A DNA stretch of 20,832 bases from Armadillidium nasatum (lineage: Eukaryota > Arthropoda > Malacostraca > Isopoda > Armadillidiidae): positions 10,001 to 30,832 of the forward strand of contig SEYY01021306.1 in NCBI GenBank assembly GCA_009176605.1, read 5' to 3'. The notes below the pieces were generated by a model. The model made no database searches. It saw only the letters and a list, made by a program, of their open reading frames with translations, and was not told the DNA's origin. Position numbers and translations under genes: made by a program. Below, in pieces: positions 10,651 to 20,832 of the stretch (within the stretch, counting starts at the first letter, position 1; every line of letters begins with the position of its first letter).

Positions 10651-10805
10651 GAAAGAGGCTGAGGAAAATGAAGTGTTGTGACTACGCCACCAAAACGTAA
10701 AGGGGAGGAGGGAGCATTAGATAGAGGGTCAAGTGATGATGCATTCCACTCCCTTTGGGGTTGATAGCGTAACCATAGTACCGATATTTTTTCTCAGCCT
10801 CTTTC
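10651..10805. repeat. Isolated satellite unit bounded by inverted repeats
   Basis: The left edge GAAAGAGGCTGAGGAAAAT (10651-10669) is the near-perfect reverse complement of the right edge ending CTCAGCCTCTTTC (10786-10805); 13 bp match perfectly and about 19 imperfectly. The interior carries GTGACTACGCCACCAAAACG and GGGGAGGAGGGAGCATTAGA, matching units of the satellite at about 11540-12230 (GTGGCTTCGCCACCGAAACG at about 11697). No target-site duplication is evident. It could be a small fold-back element or a satellite unit with half a neighbour inverted. Confidence 0.65.
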
Positions 10806-10830
10806 CTGTGAGTGTGAGTGAATGTATGTG

Positions 10831-10838
10831 TATATATA

Positions 10839-10933
<95 letters not shown>
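10831..10933. repeat. (TA)n microsatellite
   Basis: A TA run with one GC interruption near 10840, flanked by TG-rich sequence (GTGAGTGTGAGTGAATGTATGTG on the left, split here only as a description). Poly-(Ile-Tyr) frames on both strands are artefacts. Confidence 0.95.
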
Positions 10934-10935
<2 letters not shown>

Positions 10936-11530
10936 GAGTGTATGGATCTGTGTATACATGAATGATGTTGTTTTGGTATTATATGTATGTGTATGCATGT
11001 ACTTTAATGTATTGAATTAAAAAATTAAGAGAATATGAGTAGAAAAAGAATATTACGAATTATTTTAGTTATAGCTTTGTGAAGAAAACGGGTGTTAGTT
11101 TAGAATATATTAAATAATATGGAATAATAGTGTATGTGTAGTGAAATGAAATGTAAATGCAAGGAATGTAAAGTGGATTAAAATGGAATAAATAAATGTG
11201 GGGCAAAATGGAAATTTTGAAATTTGTATTTTATTTTTATATTAGAAAGATCTTGTCATGGAAACGATGAAAAGTCGGTATAAATATATATGAGATAAAA
11301 TCTAAGGAGATGAAAAACACGTTTTCAGAAATCAAAAACAGCTGAGATAAAAATCGCATGAATAAATAAGAATGGAAAAGAAATAGGTTGTCGTAGATTG
11401 AGAACTGATGACGTCAACGCTGACGGCTATATGATTTTTCCTGAATCCTCCGAACATGGAGAAAGGAAGGTTCCATGTCTCCGAAATTCGCAATAGAAGG
11501 CCCTCCAAAGCAAAAAGGGGGCCTTTGGCT
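10934..11530. other. AT-rich, G-over-C biased non-coding stretch
   Basis: After the TA array the + strand becomes purine and G biased (repeated GGAATG, AATGTAAATG, GAATAAATG). No gene is visible. From about 11420 the composition grades into the G-rich satellite. Confidence 0.5.
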
Positions 11531-12230
11531 CTCAAAAGGTGTCAGGAAAGAGTATGAGAAAAAATAGGGTGTGGATCTACTGAAGCAGCCCTAAAGGGGG
11601 GTTGAAAAAGGGATGGGGAGGGAGAGGATGTGTATTGCTACGGGTTGCATTGTACCCTTAAAAAGGTTCAGGAAAGAAACAAAAACTGGAGTGCTGTGGC
11701 TTCGCCACCGAAACGTGAGTGAAAGGGGTAGCATTAGAAAGAGAATCAGGTGAGCGTGAATATCCCTCCGAGTGGGGTTGAACTCTTAAAATGGGATTAA
11801 GAAAGTAGCTGAAAATGGGGTACTGTGACTACACCATCAGTCACTTAGGGAGGAAGATACATCTTCAAGGTGGTACCTCGTCCTCAAAAAGAATTCATGA
11901 AAGAACATGTGTAGGTACAGTTCGCAATAAAAGGGGTCAGGAAAGAGTATGAGGAAAAAAGTGGGGGTTATGGCTAGGTCATCAACACATAAGAAGGAGG
12001 GTGTAACTTCAAAGTGTACCACCCCCAAAGAACTCAGGAAAAACCGTGGTTAGGTATAAATCACTGAAAAAGTGGTCAGGAAAGTTCTTAAGAATAATAG
12101 GTTGCTGTGCCTAAGCCAGCAGCCTTCTATGAGGGGTACTCACTTCCTCAACTGGGAGCAAACCTCCGTGGGCCCTTGAATACCCACGAAAGTTCAGACA
12201 AGAGTATGAACTAACATGCCAAAAAACCTT
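11531..12230. repeat. Degenerate G-rich satellite, units of about 125-145 bp
   Basis: A unit with a GTGGCT(T/A)CGCCACC-like box, then (A)AGGGGGAGG, then a CCACCTC/CCTCC box and a TCAGGAAAGAGTATGAG-like box recurs. The first box is at about 11570, 11697, 11824, 11966 and 12103. The last is at about 11539, 11664, 11889, 11936, 12029, 12074 and 12189. Spacing and sequence vary strongly, as in an old array. The solitary unit at 10651 belongs to the same family. Short frames in it have no similarity I can name. Confidence 0.7.
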
Positions 12231-12274
12231 ATGGAAAGAACGTGAGGTCTGACATATTGCCAGATTTAACAACT

Positions 12275-12302
12275 TTTTGACGGAATCTGTCATTCGTCAA
12301 AA
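12275..12302. repeat. Short inverted repeat at array edge
   Basis: TTTTGACG (12275-12282) and CGTCAAAA (12295-12302) form an 8-bp stem with a 12-base loop. The repeat lies about 20 bp from the TA array that follows the LINE copy's 3' end. Confidence 0.7.
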
Positions 12303-12320
12303 GTGTCATCCTTACTACTG

Positions 12321-12449
<129 letters not shown>

Positions 12450-12466
12450 CTCCTCCAGTGGGCAAG

Positions 12467-12477
12467 GGCCGGAGGCC
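12467..12477 (-). other. Conserved 3' stem-loop of the LINE
   Basis: GGCC GGA GGCC forms a small hairpin about 17 bp from the TA run. The copy at 19988 has the five-pair version AGGCC-AGA-GGCCT (20009-20021), also next to a GTGGGCAA motif and the TA run. Many LINEs use a 3' stem-loop for recognition by their reverse transcriptase; that role is inferred here. Confidence 0.55.
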
Positions 12478-13312
12478 TGTCAAATTCCACAGGAGTTGGA
12501 AAAATTCTATCCTGATCGAAGGAGACCAACATGTCAAGGTACACGGCTTTTAAAAGTATGCAAGTCAAAGGAAGTTGGGAAACCAGATAAAGGGAGGGTG
12601 TTCCAGACTTTACCAGTAGAGTATATGTAAGATTGAATTAAGTCTGGGGTCAGAGAGTTGGCCAGAGAAAAGATGAAACTATGTAGAAAGGCGTGTCACA
12701 CGAGCTCTTCTTAATGGAGGAGGTATGCGATGAGAGAGTTCAGAAGAGCAGTGTCCGTTGTAACAACGTTATTAAAGAGAGAGTGATGCAAAAATTCGAT
12801 GCGAAGAAAGAGATTGGAGAGAGTTACTAAGAACAGGAGAGTTGATGAGACGAAAAGCAATAGACTCCACCTTCTCAAGGAGACCTATATGAGTGGAACC
12901 ATCCCAGATGTGTGACGCATATTACATACAAGGGCGAACATCTTCCTATACAGTGCAAGCAATTAGGGTTGCGTGAAGTAATTCTGAAGGCGTCTAATTT
13001 CACCCAACCTCTTAGAAGCTTCTTTAGAAAGAAAATTAATGTGATCTTTCCAGTAAAGATCACGAGAAAAGGATACGTCAAGAAGAACAGATGAAAGTTT
13101 GAATTCTGTGTTTCCAAAGAAGACATCATAGTTGTGTGTAAGATTGTGTCGAGTGGAGAGATGGAGCAACTGAGTTTTTGATACATTGAAAATAACCATA
13201 TTCTCTCTGCCCCAATTTGAAATACTTGAAACATCAGAAGGTTGTTTCTCTAAAGCTACCCTTCTCAAGTCTATCAACTGCTGTTTGGTGGGGATCTTTT
13301 CAAAGTGGAAGG
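12470..13312 (-). pseudogene. LINE C-terminal region (after reverse transcriptase), broken
   Basis: The minus strand from 13277 reads RRVALEKQPSDVSSISNWGR, then [20 protein letters not shown], then FSRDLYWKDHINFLSKEASK. This matches residue by residue the preserved copy at 20069-20832 ([20 protein letters not shown]). The frame shifts near 12960 and continues as a broken version of the [20 protein letters not shown] segment. Compared with the intact copy, the [17 protein letters not shown] region has substitutions and a small deletion (NTEFKLSSVLLDVS). It is non-functional. Confidence 0.85.
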
Positions 13313-14010
13313 AGTAATGAAGGGTGGAGTCATCAGCATAGGAGAGGAGAGGAGATGAGGTAATAGAAAGAAGGTCAATAATGAAAGGCAGATAGTGTGT
13401 TGGAGATATGACAGAAACCTGAGGAACACCACTATTAATAGATTTAAAAGAAGAACGGTAGCCGTTTACAACAGCTGATATAGAACGACCGGAAAGGAAA
13501 TTAGTGATAAAGTTTAAAAATCAAAGTTTTGTGTCAAACTCTACTGAAGGCTTTCGATATGTCCAGCACCACAGCCAAAGATTCACCAAAATGTCGAAAA
13601 ACGGAAGACCAAGAGTCAGAGAGAAGGGAAAGAAGATCGCCAGTAGAGCGTTTCTTACGAAAACCATACTGGCGATCTGAGATAAGGTTGGAAGAATTGA
13701 GATATTTCCAAATCTCACTGATAAGGAAAGATTCGAAAGATTTAAAGAGAACGGATGTTGAAGAAATGGGACTGTAGTTGGAGGGTTGAGAGGGGCCCCC
13801 CTTCTTCAGCACAGGCTGAATGAGCGCACGTTTCCAGCAAGAAGGGAAGGTTTAAGAAGAGAGACAAAGACAAAATAGTTAACCGAGGCATGGTGCAAGC
13901 GTGGAAGCACAAGTTTTGAGAACCACAGGAGGAATACCATCTGGACCATACGCCTTGTTAGTATTAAGCTCAGAGAAAGCAGAAATGACATATTTAGAAG
14001 AAATTCTAAA
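13313..14010 (-). pseudogene. LINE reverse transcriptase domain, broken
   Basis: In minus-strand order: TNKAYGPDGIPPVVLKTCAS (fingers), two in-frame stops in the next segment, LIQPVLKKGGPSQPSNYSPI, then LISDRQYGFRKKRSTGDLLS, then LAVVLDISKAF with the first catalytic aspartate, then RV followed by TGA where related copies have tryptophan (RVWHK), then NSGVPQVSV (about 13411-13440) and the intact catalytic box YADDSTLH (YADD codons at 13329-13340). The active-site aspartates survive, but at least three stops plus frameshifts block translation. The longest open part is 13534-13812. This enzyme would copy the element's own RNA at a nicked target. Confidence 0.9.
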
Positions 14011-14067
14011 TATTGGCATAATTGAGTTAGAGGAGAATGAAGGAGGAGAAGTAGCTCCGAAATCGTC

Positions 14068-14592
14068 TTAGGCTGAATTAGAGGCAAAAATATTAACAGA
14101 GAGTTTATCTTTAAAGGAAAATAAAACAGCAGCTGTGCCGTCGGAAGATATTAAAGGAGGGAAAGAGGAAGAAGCAAAATTAGAGTTGATATTTTTTGCA
14201 AAATGCCACAACGAATATGAAGAAGAGGAACCAGAAAGATTATTGCATTTTCTATGAAGAAATAAGTTTTTAGTGTTACGAAGGAGAGATTTTTCACGAT
14301 TCCATGGTGATATATAAGTAGAGTGAGCTTCTGGAGTTTGAAGACGATGGTAATCCCTGAAGGCAACATTCCTGAAGCGGATTGCGCGAGAACAAGCAGA
14401 GTTAAACCAAGGTTTGTTAGGTTTAGTGGAAGGGAATGAAAATGGAATGTACGCCTCCATGCCAGAGAGAATCACCTTAGTAATATTCTGCACACTCCGA
14501 GGGACCCATCCATGGAAGCAGTAATCAACCCACGGGAAATCTAAGAAGTACGACCGCAAGTCCGACCTGTTTGGGGCACCGAAATGCCACAA
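14068..14592 (-). pseudogene. LINE linker between endonuclease and reverse transcriptase
   Basis: An open 174-codon stretch containing SYFLDFPWVDYCF, then KPNKPWFNSACSRAIRFRNV, then DYHRLQTPEAHSTYI and SLWHFAKNINSNF. The P-W-F(N)-x-x-C and W-x-x-(A/R) patterns between endonuclease and reverse transcriptase are typical of jockey-type second ORFs. It ends at a TAA that interrupts the ASNSA..DDF sequence. It is one segment of the same broken protein as its neighbours. Confidence 0.8.
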
Positions 14593-14667
14593 ACGTTTCC
14601 TTTCAACAGAAGGGGGTCTTTCCTGCTGAAGACGTGAAGAGATAGAAAAGGATTCAGAGATTAAAAG

Positions 14668-15290
14668 GTGATCGGAGGAACCCAGAGGAAGAAAGAGTTT
14701 AACAGTATAAGGAGAAGGATTAGAAGTTAGAAAAGGTCTAGAATGCTGGGTTTATCTCCAGGTACGAGTAGGGAGCTGCATCAACTGCTCAAGGTCATTT
14801 TAATAGCGAAATGGACGGCACGTTCGCCATCTATATCGTGAGAGCTAGAAGAAAGCCATTGGCGGTGGTGAACATTGAAATCACCTAATATGATGATTTC
14901 AGAGAAAGGAGATGAAGAGAGAATGCCCTCTATTTTGGAGTTTAAATAGTCGAAGAATTTAGGATAGTCAGTAGAATTAGGAGATAAATAAACAAGAAAT
15001 GAATTTAGTCGTAGAATGGCAAGAGAGCCTAAGTCATAAAATGAAAAATTCAGTAGACTCCAAAGTAGAGATACGAGAACAAACAACATCGTTGCTCACG
15101 CATGCACAACAACCGCTTTTGGCTAAAAATTGAGGATAGAGACAGTAGGAGGAAACAGAATTGGGTTTCCTGTCAGAAATCTCAAACATCTGAGTTTCGG
15201 TCAAGAACAAGAGATGAGGTCTAGAAATAGAGAGGTGATGTTCAACAAAGTGGAAATTGGAGTGCAGCCCGCGAATGTTGCAGAAATTAC
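14668..15290 (-). pseudogene. LINE apurinic-like endonuclease domain, broken
   Basis: Translating the minus strand from about 15290: CNIRGLHSNFHFVEHHLSIS, RPHLLFLTETQ (metal-binding glutamate), SGCCACVSNDVV, then VYLSPN, ILGDFNVHH (catalytic D and N; codons at 14865-14885) and PLGSSDHLLIS (terminal SDH motif; codons for SDH at 14668-14676). These are the hallmark motifs of the exonuclease-endonuclease-phosphatase fold used by LINEs to nick target DNA. The pieces lie in different frames with stops between them. The longest open piece is 14781-15089. Confidence 0.85.
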
Positions 15291-15505
15291 TGAAAAAATA
15301 GACCGTGCATCAGGACATGCCGGCTGCAGAGTCTTGGTGGCACCAACCCCATCACCGGAGGCCACCAACCTCCAAGTGGTGATTGGGAAATTGTTGAATG
15401 AGGGGCTATTTTTGGAAGCCTCCCCCAAGGGCTTCTCCGATGCTGGGCTATTTGTTTCTCTTCTGATTCCTCTTTGAAACCCCACCTTTTCTCTACTAAA
15501 TGCAA

Positions 15506-16113
15506 CTATGTTGTTCCAGTAGTCGAATGATTAATTGATAATGCTGCTTTAAAATGTTATCTTACTATCCCATTCCATGGAAACATGTCTAAAATCTCTG
15601 TGTGATGATTCAAAGATGTTATCTATGTAATTCCCTAAGTCCCATCGAGTGAGAAATATACATAAATATGCTACCTTCTTTTGACATATTTTAAACCGAT
15701 CTGAAATTTAAGATGGTAAAGATGGAAGACATCGTAATTTTTTGATACACTTGTGTGTATGTGTATGTGTGTGCACGCGCACGTATGAAGAGTAGAAAAG
15801 TTCTTATACGCTTTACATGAATCAGTGTGTTAGCCTTAAAAATAACGATAAATTTATAATAAATAAATTTGTTTAATAAAAGAATTTAAATTTTTTTAAG
15901 AGATATAATAATTTATTATTGAAAGGATTGAAAATAAATTTTAAGTTATATCTTAAAACAAATATAAAGACTGAAATAAGAAAAAATGCTATAGCTTGAA
16001 AAAAATATTAAAAATGTAATGTGTAATAAGTTTTAAAATAATTTTAAAAAGTCATCTCCTGAAAAGAAATATATAAAAATGTAATATGGAATAAGGATAA
16101 AAATAATAGTTTA
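15506..16113. other. AT-rich non-coding stretch with a short TG-rich tract
   Basis: About 600 bp with no gene. It includes an alternating purine-pyrimidine tract at about 15752-15785 (TGTGTATGTGTATGTGTGTG followed by CACGCGCACG), the kind of sequence that can adopt Z-DNA. The remainder is A/T-rich. Confidence 0.6.
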
Positions 16114-16783
16114 ATGAAAAACGGATTGAATATCCAAGAACATTGGGTTATTTTCAATGCGTCAAAAACTCAGTTCCTCCATCTCTCCACTCAACACAAT
16201 CTCCCACACAACTATGATATCTTGTTCGAAAAAACACAACTCAAACCTTCATCTGTTCTTAATATTCTCGGAGTTTCTTTTCCTCGTGATCTTTCTTGGA
16301 AACATTACTTTAATTCTATCTCTAAACAAGCTTCTAAGAGGTTGGGTGCTCTGAGGCGCCTCAAGAATTACTTCACGCCACCCCAGTTGCTTGCTCTGTA
16401 TAGGGGTGTTGCTCGTCCCTGTATGGAGTATGTATGCCTCACACATCTGGGGTGGTTCACTCATACAGTTTTCGTTGAGAAGGTAGAGTCTAATGCATTT
16501 CGTCTCATCAACTCTCCTGCTCTTAGTAACTCTCTATACTATCGCTATTACAACGGATACTGGTCTTCTCAACTCTTTCGTCGCATACCTCCTCCATTGA
16601 GAAGAGCATATGCGACACGACTTTCTACACAGTCTCATCCTTTCTCTGTCTAACTCTCTGACCCCAGACTTAACTTCTATGCTCAATCTTACATATATTT
16701 TACTAGTAAAGTTTTGAACACACTCCCTTTATCTGTTTTTCCAACTTCCTTTGACTTGCATACTTTCAAATGCCGTGTGTCTG
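16114..16783 (+). mobile_element. 5'-truncated jockey-like LINE copy
   Basis: The + strand reads [19 protein letters not shown], then NILGVSFPRDLSWKHY, then [20 protein letters not shown], and ends DLHTFKCRVS. It is the same C-terminal region as the minus-strand copy at 20069-20832. An open frame of 179 codons ends at TAA (16651-16653) where the other copy has CAA ([10 protein letters not shown] against SV-stop-LSDPRLN); homology continues in frame beyond the stop. A 13-14 residue deletion removes the [13 protein letters not shown] segment. The 5' side starts abruptly within AT-rich DNA, the usual mark of incomplete reverse transcription. Confidence 0.88.
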
Positions 16784-16952
16784 TATTAATGTTTTGTGTG
16801 TACGAAGGAGAGTTTACTCCGATTTAGAAGAAGGTGAGCGTGAAATGGAACGAATCATTGGGTACCGCGATGAGATGGGAAGTACCTTTAGCATCCCATA
16901 TACACAATGTTGGGTAATCTCATCGCCTCGGGAGCGCTACTCCCCTCCCCCC

Positions 16953-16956
<4 letters not shown>
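16784..16956. other. GC-richer segment with nested inverted repeats
   Basis: It contains GCGATGAGAT (16867-16876) and its perfect reverse complement ATCTCATCGC (16917-16926), with a nested ATGGGA (16875-16880)/TCCCAT (16894-16899) pair. It then runs through CCTCGGGAGCGCTACTCCCC into a TA array. No family is recognised. On the right it is the apparent target flank of the LINE and hAT insertion complex. Confidence 0.55.

Positions 16957-17033
<77 letters not shown>
16957..17033. repeat. (TA)n array, left flank of the hAT element
   Basis: A TA run ending at the first base of the hAT terminal repeat. The last 8 bp (ATATATAT, 17026-17033) equal the first 8 bp after the element (19863-19870), as expected for a hAT 8-bp target duplication, though any TA array would give this. 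Confidence 0.95.
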
Positions 17034-17038
<5 letters not shown>

Positions 17039-17177
17039 GTGGGCATAAGCGCAAATGAGAGCGCAATTTGCGCTTTAAAAAATTTGCGCTTTTGCGCTAA
17101 AATTCGAAAATGTGAGCTTTTGCATTTTGCGCTTAACAACTTTTTTAAGAGCGCAAAAGCGCAAATTTGCGCTTCCG
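17034..17177. repeat. hAT left terminal repeat and subterminal GCGC motif cluster
   Basis: After the terminal CAGAGGTGGGC there are nine GCGC-core motifs (AGCGCAAA or TTTGCGCT in both orientations) in 144 bp, including AAGCGCAAATTTGCGCTT, a perfect palindrome. Such subterminal motif clusters are known binding sites for hAT transposases such as maize Ac; that role is inferred here. Confidence 0.85.
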
Positions 17178-17322
17178 ATATTTCAGTTTCTTATTTAATC
17201 AGCCAAATTTTATTACTCTTTCTGCTAATTAAAAGTTAATACTTAAACTAGGAATGCCGATATATAATAAAAGTATCGATATTTAAAAAATATCAAATTG
17301 TCCTCGATAATAAAAGATATTG

Positions 17323-17602
<280 letters not shown>

Positions 17603-17643
17603 TTTATTGAATATTTTGTTTATTGATTTATTGGTTTATTTGT

Positions 17644-18141
17644 ATGGAAAAAAAGCCTTGTCTTCCAATATTTAATAAAACTGACAAGGAGGTAATTTCC
17701 GAGTACATCGAAATAATGACACCTATTGCTGTTAGGCTGGATATGTTGTAGGATGAGAAGAATGCGTACGCGGGGGTTCTATTGCCTAACCTCTTCCTCC
17801 TCAAGGACAATCTCTTGGAATTGCAACGAGAGGTGAAAAAACTTAACTATGCCAAAAGCTTAGTCAACTACTTACTAAAGCAGCCAAAGCCAAACAAAGG
17901 GAAAGAAAAGGGATTTGAACCAGAGGTTCAGCAGGATTTTTGATGATTGTGATTACTTATGGCAACAGCTCTGCACCCACACTTCAAATTCGGAGTGGAA
18001 CATAGGTTAAATGAGGGGAAGTATCCAGCTGTCAAGACGAGGATATTGGAGGAAATAAAGTGTAATATTGCATCGAATTTTACTCCTCCACATCAAGGCA
18101 CTGAAGGTGATGGGGATGAATCTGAAATGGACCCATTTAAG
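17644..18141 (+). pseudogene. hAT transposase, middle region (5' exon remnant)
   Basis: Starting at the first ATG after the TA array, the frame reads [31 protein letters not shown], a TAG stop (17749-17751) where related proteins have glutamine, then NAYAGVLLPNLFLLKDNL. Around 17938-17958 three TGA codons occur, but one frame over the bases read DDCDYL, which fits the family just before MATALHPHFKFG (17959 on). Two compensating single-base shifts are therefore likely. LHPHFK is the conserved block found in many hAT/ZBED-type transposases. The exon ends at AAG followed by GTGAGC (donor at 18142), phase 0. The N-terminal half is missing. Confidence 0.85.
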
Positions 18142-18188
18142 GTGAGCTATTTTTATAATTTATAACAAACTTTAAGCATCTCTTGTCC

Positions 18189-19171
<983 letters not shown>

Positions 19172-19234
19172 CATAATGTTCAAATGAAAAAAAAAAAAGA
19201 TTTGAGTTCTTGATATCATTTCTAAATTTTTCAG

Positions 19235-19586
19235 AAACTGAAGGCCCCATTTATCCAGCATACACCTCTGGAGGAGAAGTTGCGGCAAACCTTGGATAGC
19301 TGGGATGCAGTAAATGTTCACTACAAAACCCCTCTCACTATGAACCTTTTTCCATGTGAATACCAAGAGGTCTGGGTGGACTTGTTTATGAAGTATAATA
19401 CCCCATTACCCAGCTCAGCGGCCGTGGAGAGGCTGTTTAGTTATGGCTCTGACATACATTCTAAGACCAAAGAGGGCAAATATTGCATCCAGCAATTTTG
19501 AAAAATTTATTTTCATGAAAGGGAATATGACCCTTTTCAGAATGCAAGAGGAGAGCTATGAGGAGGAAGAGATCAAAGATGGCTGA
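19235..19586 (+). pseudogene. hAT transposase C-terminal exon with dimerisation domain
   Basis: In phase with the upstream exon it reads [20 protein letters not shown], then [12 protein letters not shown], then [21 protein letters not shown]-x-SSAA-x-ERLFS is the signature of the hAT C-terminal dimerisation domain. At 19457-19460 one extra base shifts the frame. The expected continuation LRPKRANIASSNFEKFIFMK lies in the next frame from 19461 and ends at TGA (19584-19586). Read without correction the frame stops at 19499-19501. Only this one frameshift damages the exon, so decay is moderate. Confidence 0.88.
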
Positions 19587-19638
19587 ATAAATAAGAATAA
19601 ATTCTTTCTCATTTTTTGTTATATATTTGCCTTTATCA

Positions 19639-19644
19639 AATAAA
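19639..19644 (+). promoter_or_regulatory. Candidate polyadenylation signal of the hAT transposase gene
   Basis: AATAAA lies about 53 bp after the transposase stop and is followed by a T-rich stretch (about 19670-19690). A second AATAAA-like hexamer occurs just after the stop, near 19595. The AT-rich context makes chance occurrence easy. Confidence 0.45.
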
Positions 19645-19689
19645 ATTTAAAAATAATTCATCTTTAAATCTTTTTTTTTTTTTTTTTTT

Positions 19690-19987
<298 letters not shown>

Positions 19988-20832
19988 TCTCCTTTTTCTG
20001 GTGGGCAAAGGCCAGAGGCCTACCATTGTTCCACCAGAGTTGGGAGGAAAGTCGGAAGCATGGTCAAATTAAAGGCCGACATGACCTGATACACGACGTT
20101 TAAAGGTGCTTAAGTCATAGGTAGTTGGGAAAATAGATGAAGGAAGTGTGTTCCAGACTTTACCAGTAGAGTAAATGTAAGATTGAGCATAGAGGTTAAG
20201 TCTGGGGTCAGAGAGTTGGACAGAGAAAGGATGAGACTGTGTAGAAAGACGAGTCGCATGAGCCCTTCTTAATGGAGGAGGTATGCGACGAGAGAGTTCA
20301 GAAGAGCAGTGTCCATTGTAATAGCGATAGTAGAGAGAGAGTGACGCAACATTTCGACGGGCAGAAAGAGATTGGAGAGAATTAGTGAGAGCAGGAGAAT
20401 TGATAAGGCGAAAAGCTCTAGACTCCACCTTTTCCAGGAGAGCTGTGTGTGTGGAACCACCCCAGATGTGTGACGCATACTCCATACAGGGGCGAACAAC
20501 ACCCCTATACAGAGCAAGCAACTGGGGTGCTGTGAAGAAATACTGAAGGCGCTTCAGAACACCCAACCTCTTAGAAGCTTGTTTAGAAAGAGAGGTAATG
20601 TGATCTTTCCAAGAAAGATCACGGGAAAAAGAAACACCTAGAATATTGAGGAGAGATGAAGGTTTGAGTTGCGTGTTTTCGAAGAAGATATCGTAGTTGA
20701 GTGGAAGATTGTGTCGAGTAGAGAGATGGAGGAATTGAGTTTTTGAGGCATTGAAAACGATCATGTTTTCTTTGCCCCAATTGGAAATGAGAGATAGATC
20801 AGAGGTTAGTTGCTCCAAGGCCACCCTCCTGA
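19988..20832 (-). mobile_element. Jockey-like LINE, best-preserved copy, runs off the window
   Basis: The minus-strand LINE 3' part comprises about 80 bp of 3' untranslated region with a conserved stem-loop at 20009-20021 (AGGCC-AGA-GGCCT) and an intact reading frame reaching the window edge. Its 3' end meets a TA array, as in the copy at 12450. It is the least decayed of six LINE pieces here and serves as the reference for the others. Confidence 0.9.
20069..20832 (-). CDS. LINE second ORF, C-terminal part (partial, open to the edge)
   Basis: The frame is uninterrupted from the window edge ([20 protein letters not shown]) to TAA at 20069-20071, about 254 codons. It contains [60 protein letters not shown] and [20 protein letters not shown], and ends RRVSGHVGL. 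This is the thumb and C-terminal region after the YADD box in jockey-like reverse transcriptases. The catalytic domains lie beyond the window on the right. The lack of any stop over more than 750 bp, while sister copies are broken, points to a recent insertion or a still-active element. Confidence 0.88.
   Translation of the reverse strand, partial: RRVALEQLTSDLSLISNWGKENMIVFNASKTQFLHLSTRHNLPLNYDIFFENTQLKPSSLLNILGVSFSRDLSWKDHITSLSKQASKRLGVLKRLQYFFTAPQLLALYRGVVRPCMEYASHIWGGSTHTALLEKVESRAFRLINSPALTNSLQSLSARRNVASLSLYYRYYNGHCSSELSRRIPPPLRRAHATRLSTQSHPFSVQLSDPRLNLYAQSYIYSTGKVWNTLPSSIFPTTYDLSTFKRRVSGHVGL

Larger units (their letters stand above)
12450..15505 (-). mobile_element. Near full-length, inactivated jockey-like LINE
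   Basis: About 3.05 kb on the minus strand carrying, in order from the 5' side (15505), an apurinic-type endonuclease, a linker, a reverse transcriptase and a C-terminal region, then a short 3' end with a stem-loop and a TA run. This order is that of jockey and related non-LTR retrotransposons. No separate ORF1 (gag-like) protein is recognisable; the sequence upstream of the endonuclease (about 15290-15505) may be the 5' untranslated region or an ORF1 remnant. Multiple stops and frameshifts show that it is dead. The length suggests that little or nothing of the second ORF was lost by 5' truncation. Confidence 0.85.

Noticed and set aside
13529..13777. Charged + strand frame of 82 codons
   Set aside because: It is antisense to the reverse transcriptase segment with RQYGFRKKRSTGDLL on the minus strand.
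15130..15477. 115-codon + strand frame with ordinary-looking composition
   Set aside because: It is antisense to the LINE endonuclease start and 5' region, whose motifs (RGLHSN, HLSISRPHLLFLTETQ) read clearly on the minus strand.

Overview
The window looks like AT-rich, repeat-dense nuclear DNA from an arthropod, most plausibly a decapod crustacean. The signs are spliceosomal introns, about a dozen long (TA)n arrays totalling roughly 1.9 kb, many jockey-like non-LTR retrotransposon (LINE) fragments and a hAT DNA transposon. The species assignment is inference. There are no prokaryotic operons, no CRISPR array and no recognisable RNA gene.

Only one host gene is visible. Two consecutive + strand exons (3903-3949 and 4152-4321), with good splice sites and matching phase, encode part of an SLC43-type major facilitator transporter. 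The rest of that gene is not visible here, so most of the window to the right may be one of its introns or intergenic DNA.

Layout: 1-1800 is a complex array of diverged direct repeats with one in-place (TA)n expansion. 2310-2676 is a three-copy 122-bp tandem repeat. 3544-4321 holds a TA array, a GC-rich patch and the SLC43 exons. 4326-5500 is a chain of TA arrays separated by a GC-rich insert with a heptamer repeat, a small deleted LINE fragment and one end of a hAT-like element. 5590-8560 has two decayed + strand LINE reverse transcriptase fragments separated by three 368-bp tandem units. 8560-10650 is AT-rich with a faint ~120-bp periodicity. 10650-12230 holds a G-rich degenerate satellite of ~130-bp units. 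12450-15505 is a nearly complete but broken minus-strand LINE (endonuclease, linker, reverse transcriptase, C-terminal region). 16114-16783 is a 5'-truncated + strand LINE copy. 17034-19862 is an end-to-end hAT transposon. 19988-20832 is the best-preserved LINE copy, running off the window.

The most interesting object is the hAT element. It has matching terminal inverted repeats, dense GCGCAAA/TTTGCGC subterminal repeats at both ends, and a broken transposase with a phase-0 spliceosomal intron. That intron is filled by two long TA arrays and a nested RTE-like LINE tail ending in (TGA)n. The element appears to sit inside the TA tail of the rightmost LINE. LINE copies with preserved 3' ends finish in a short stem-loop followed by a TA run, so much of the TA repeat content may have been seeded by LINE tails and then expanded.
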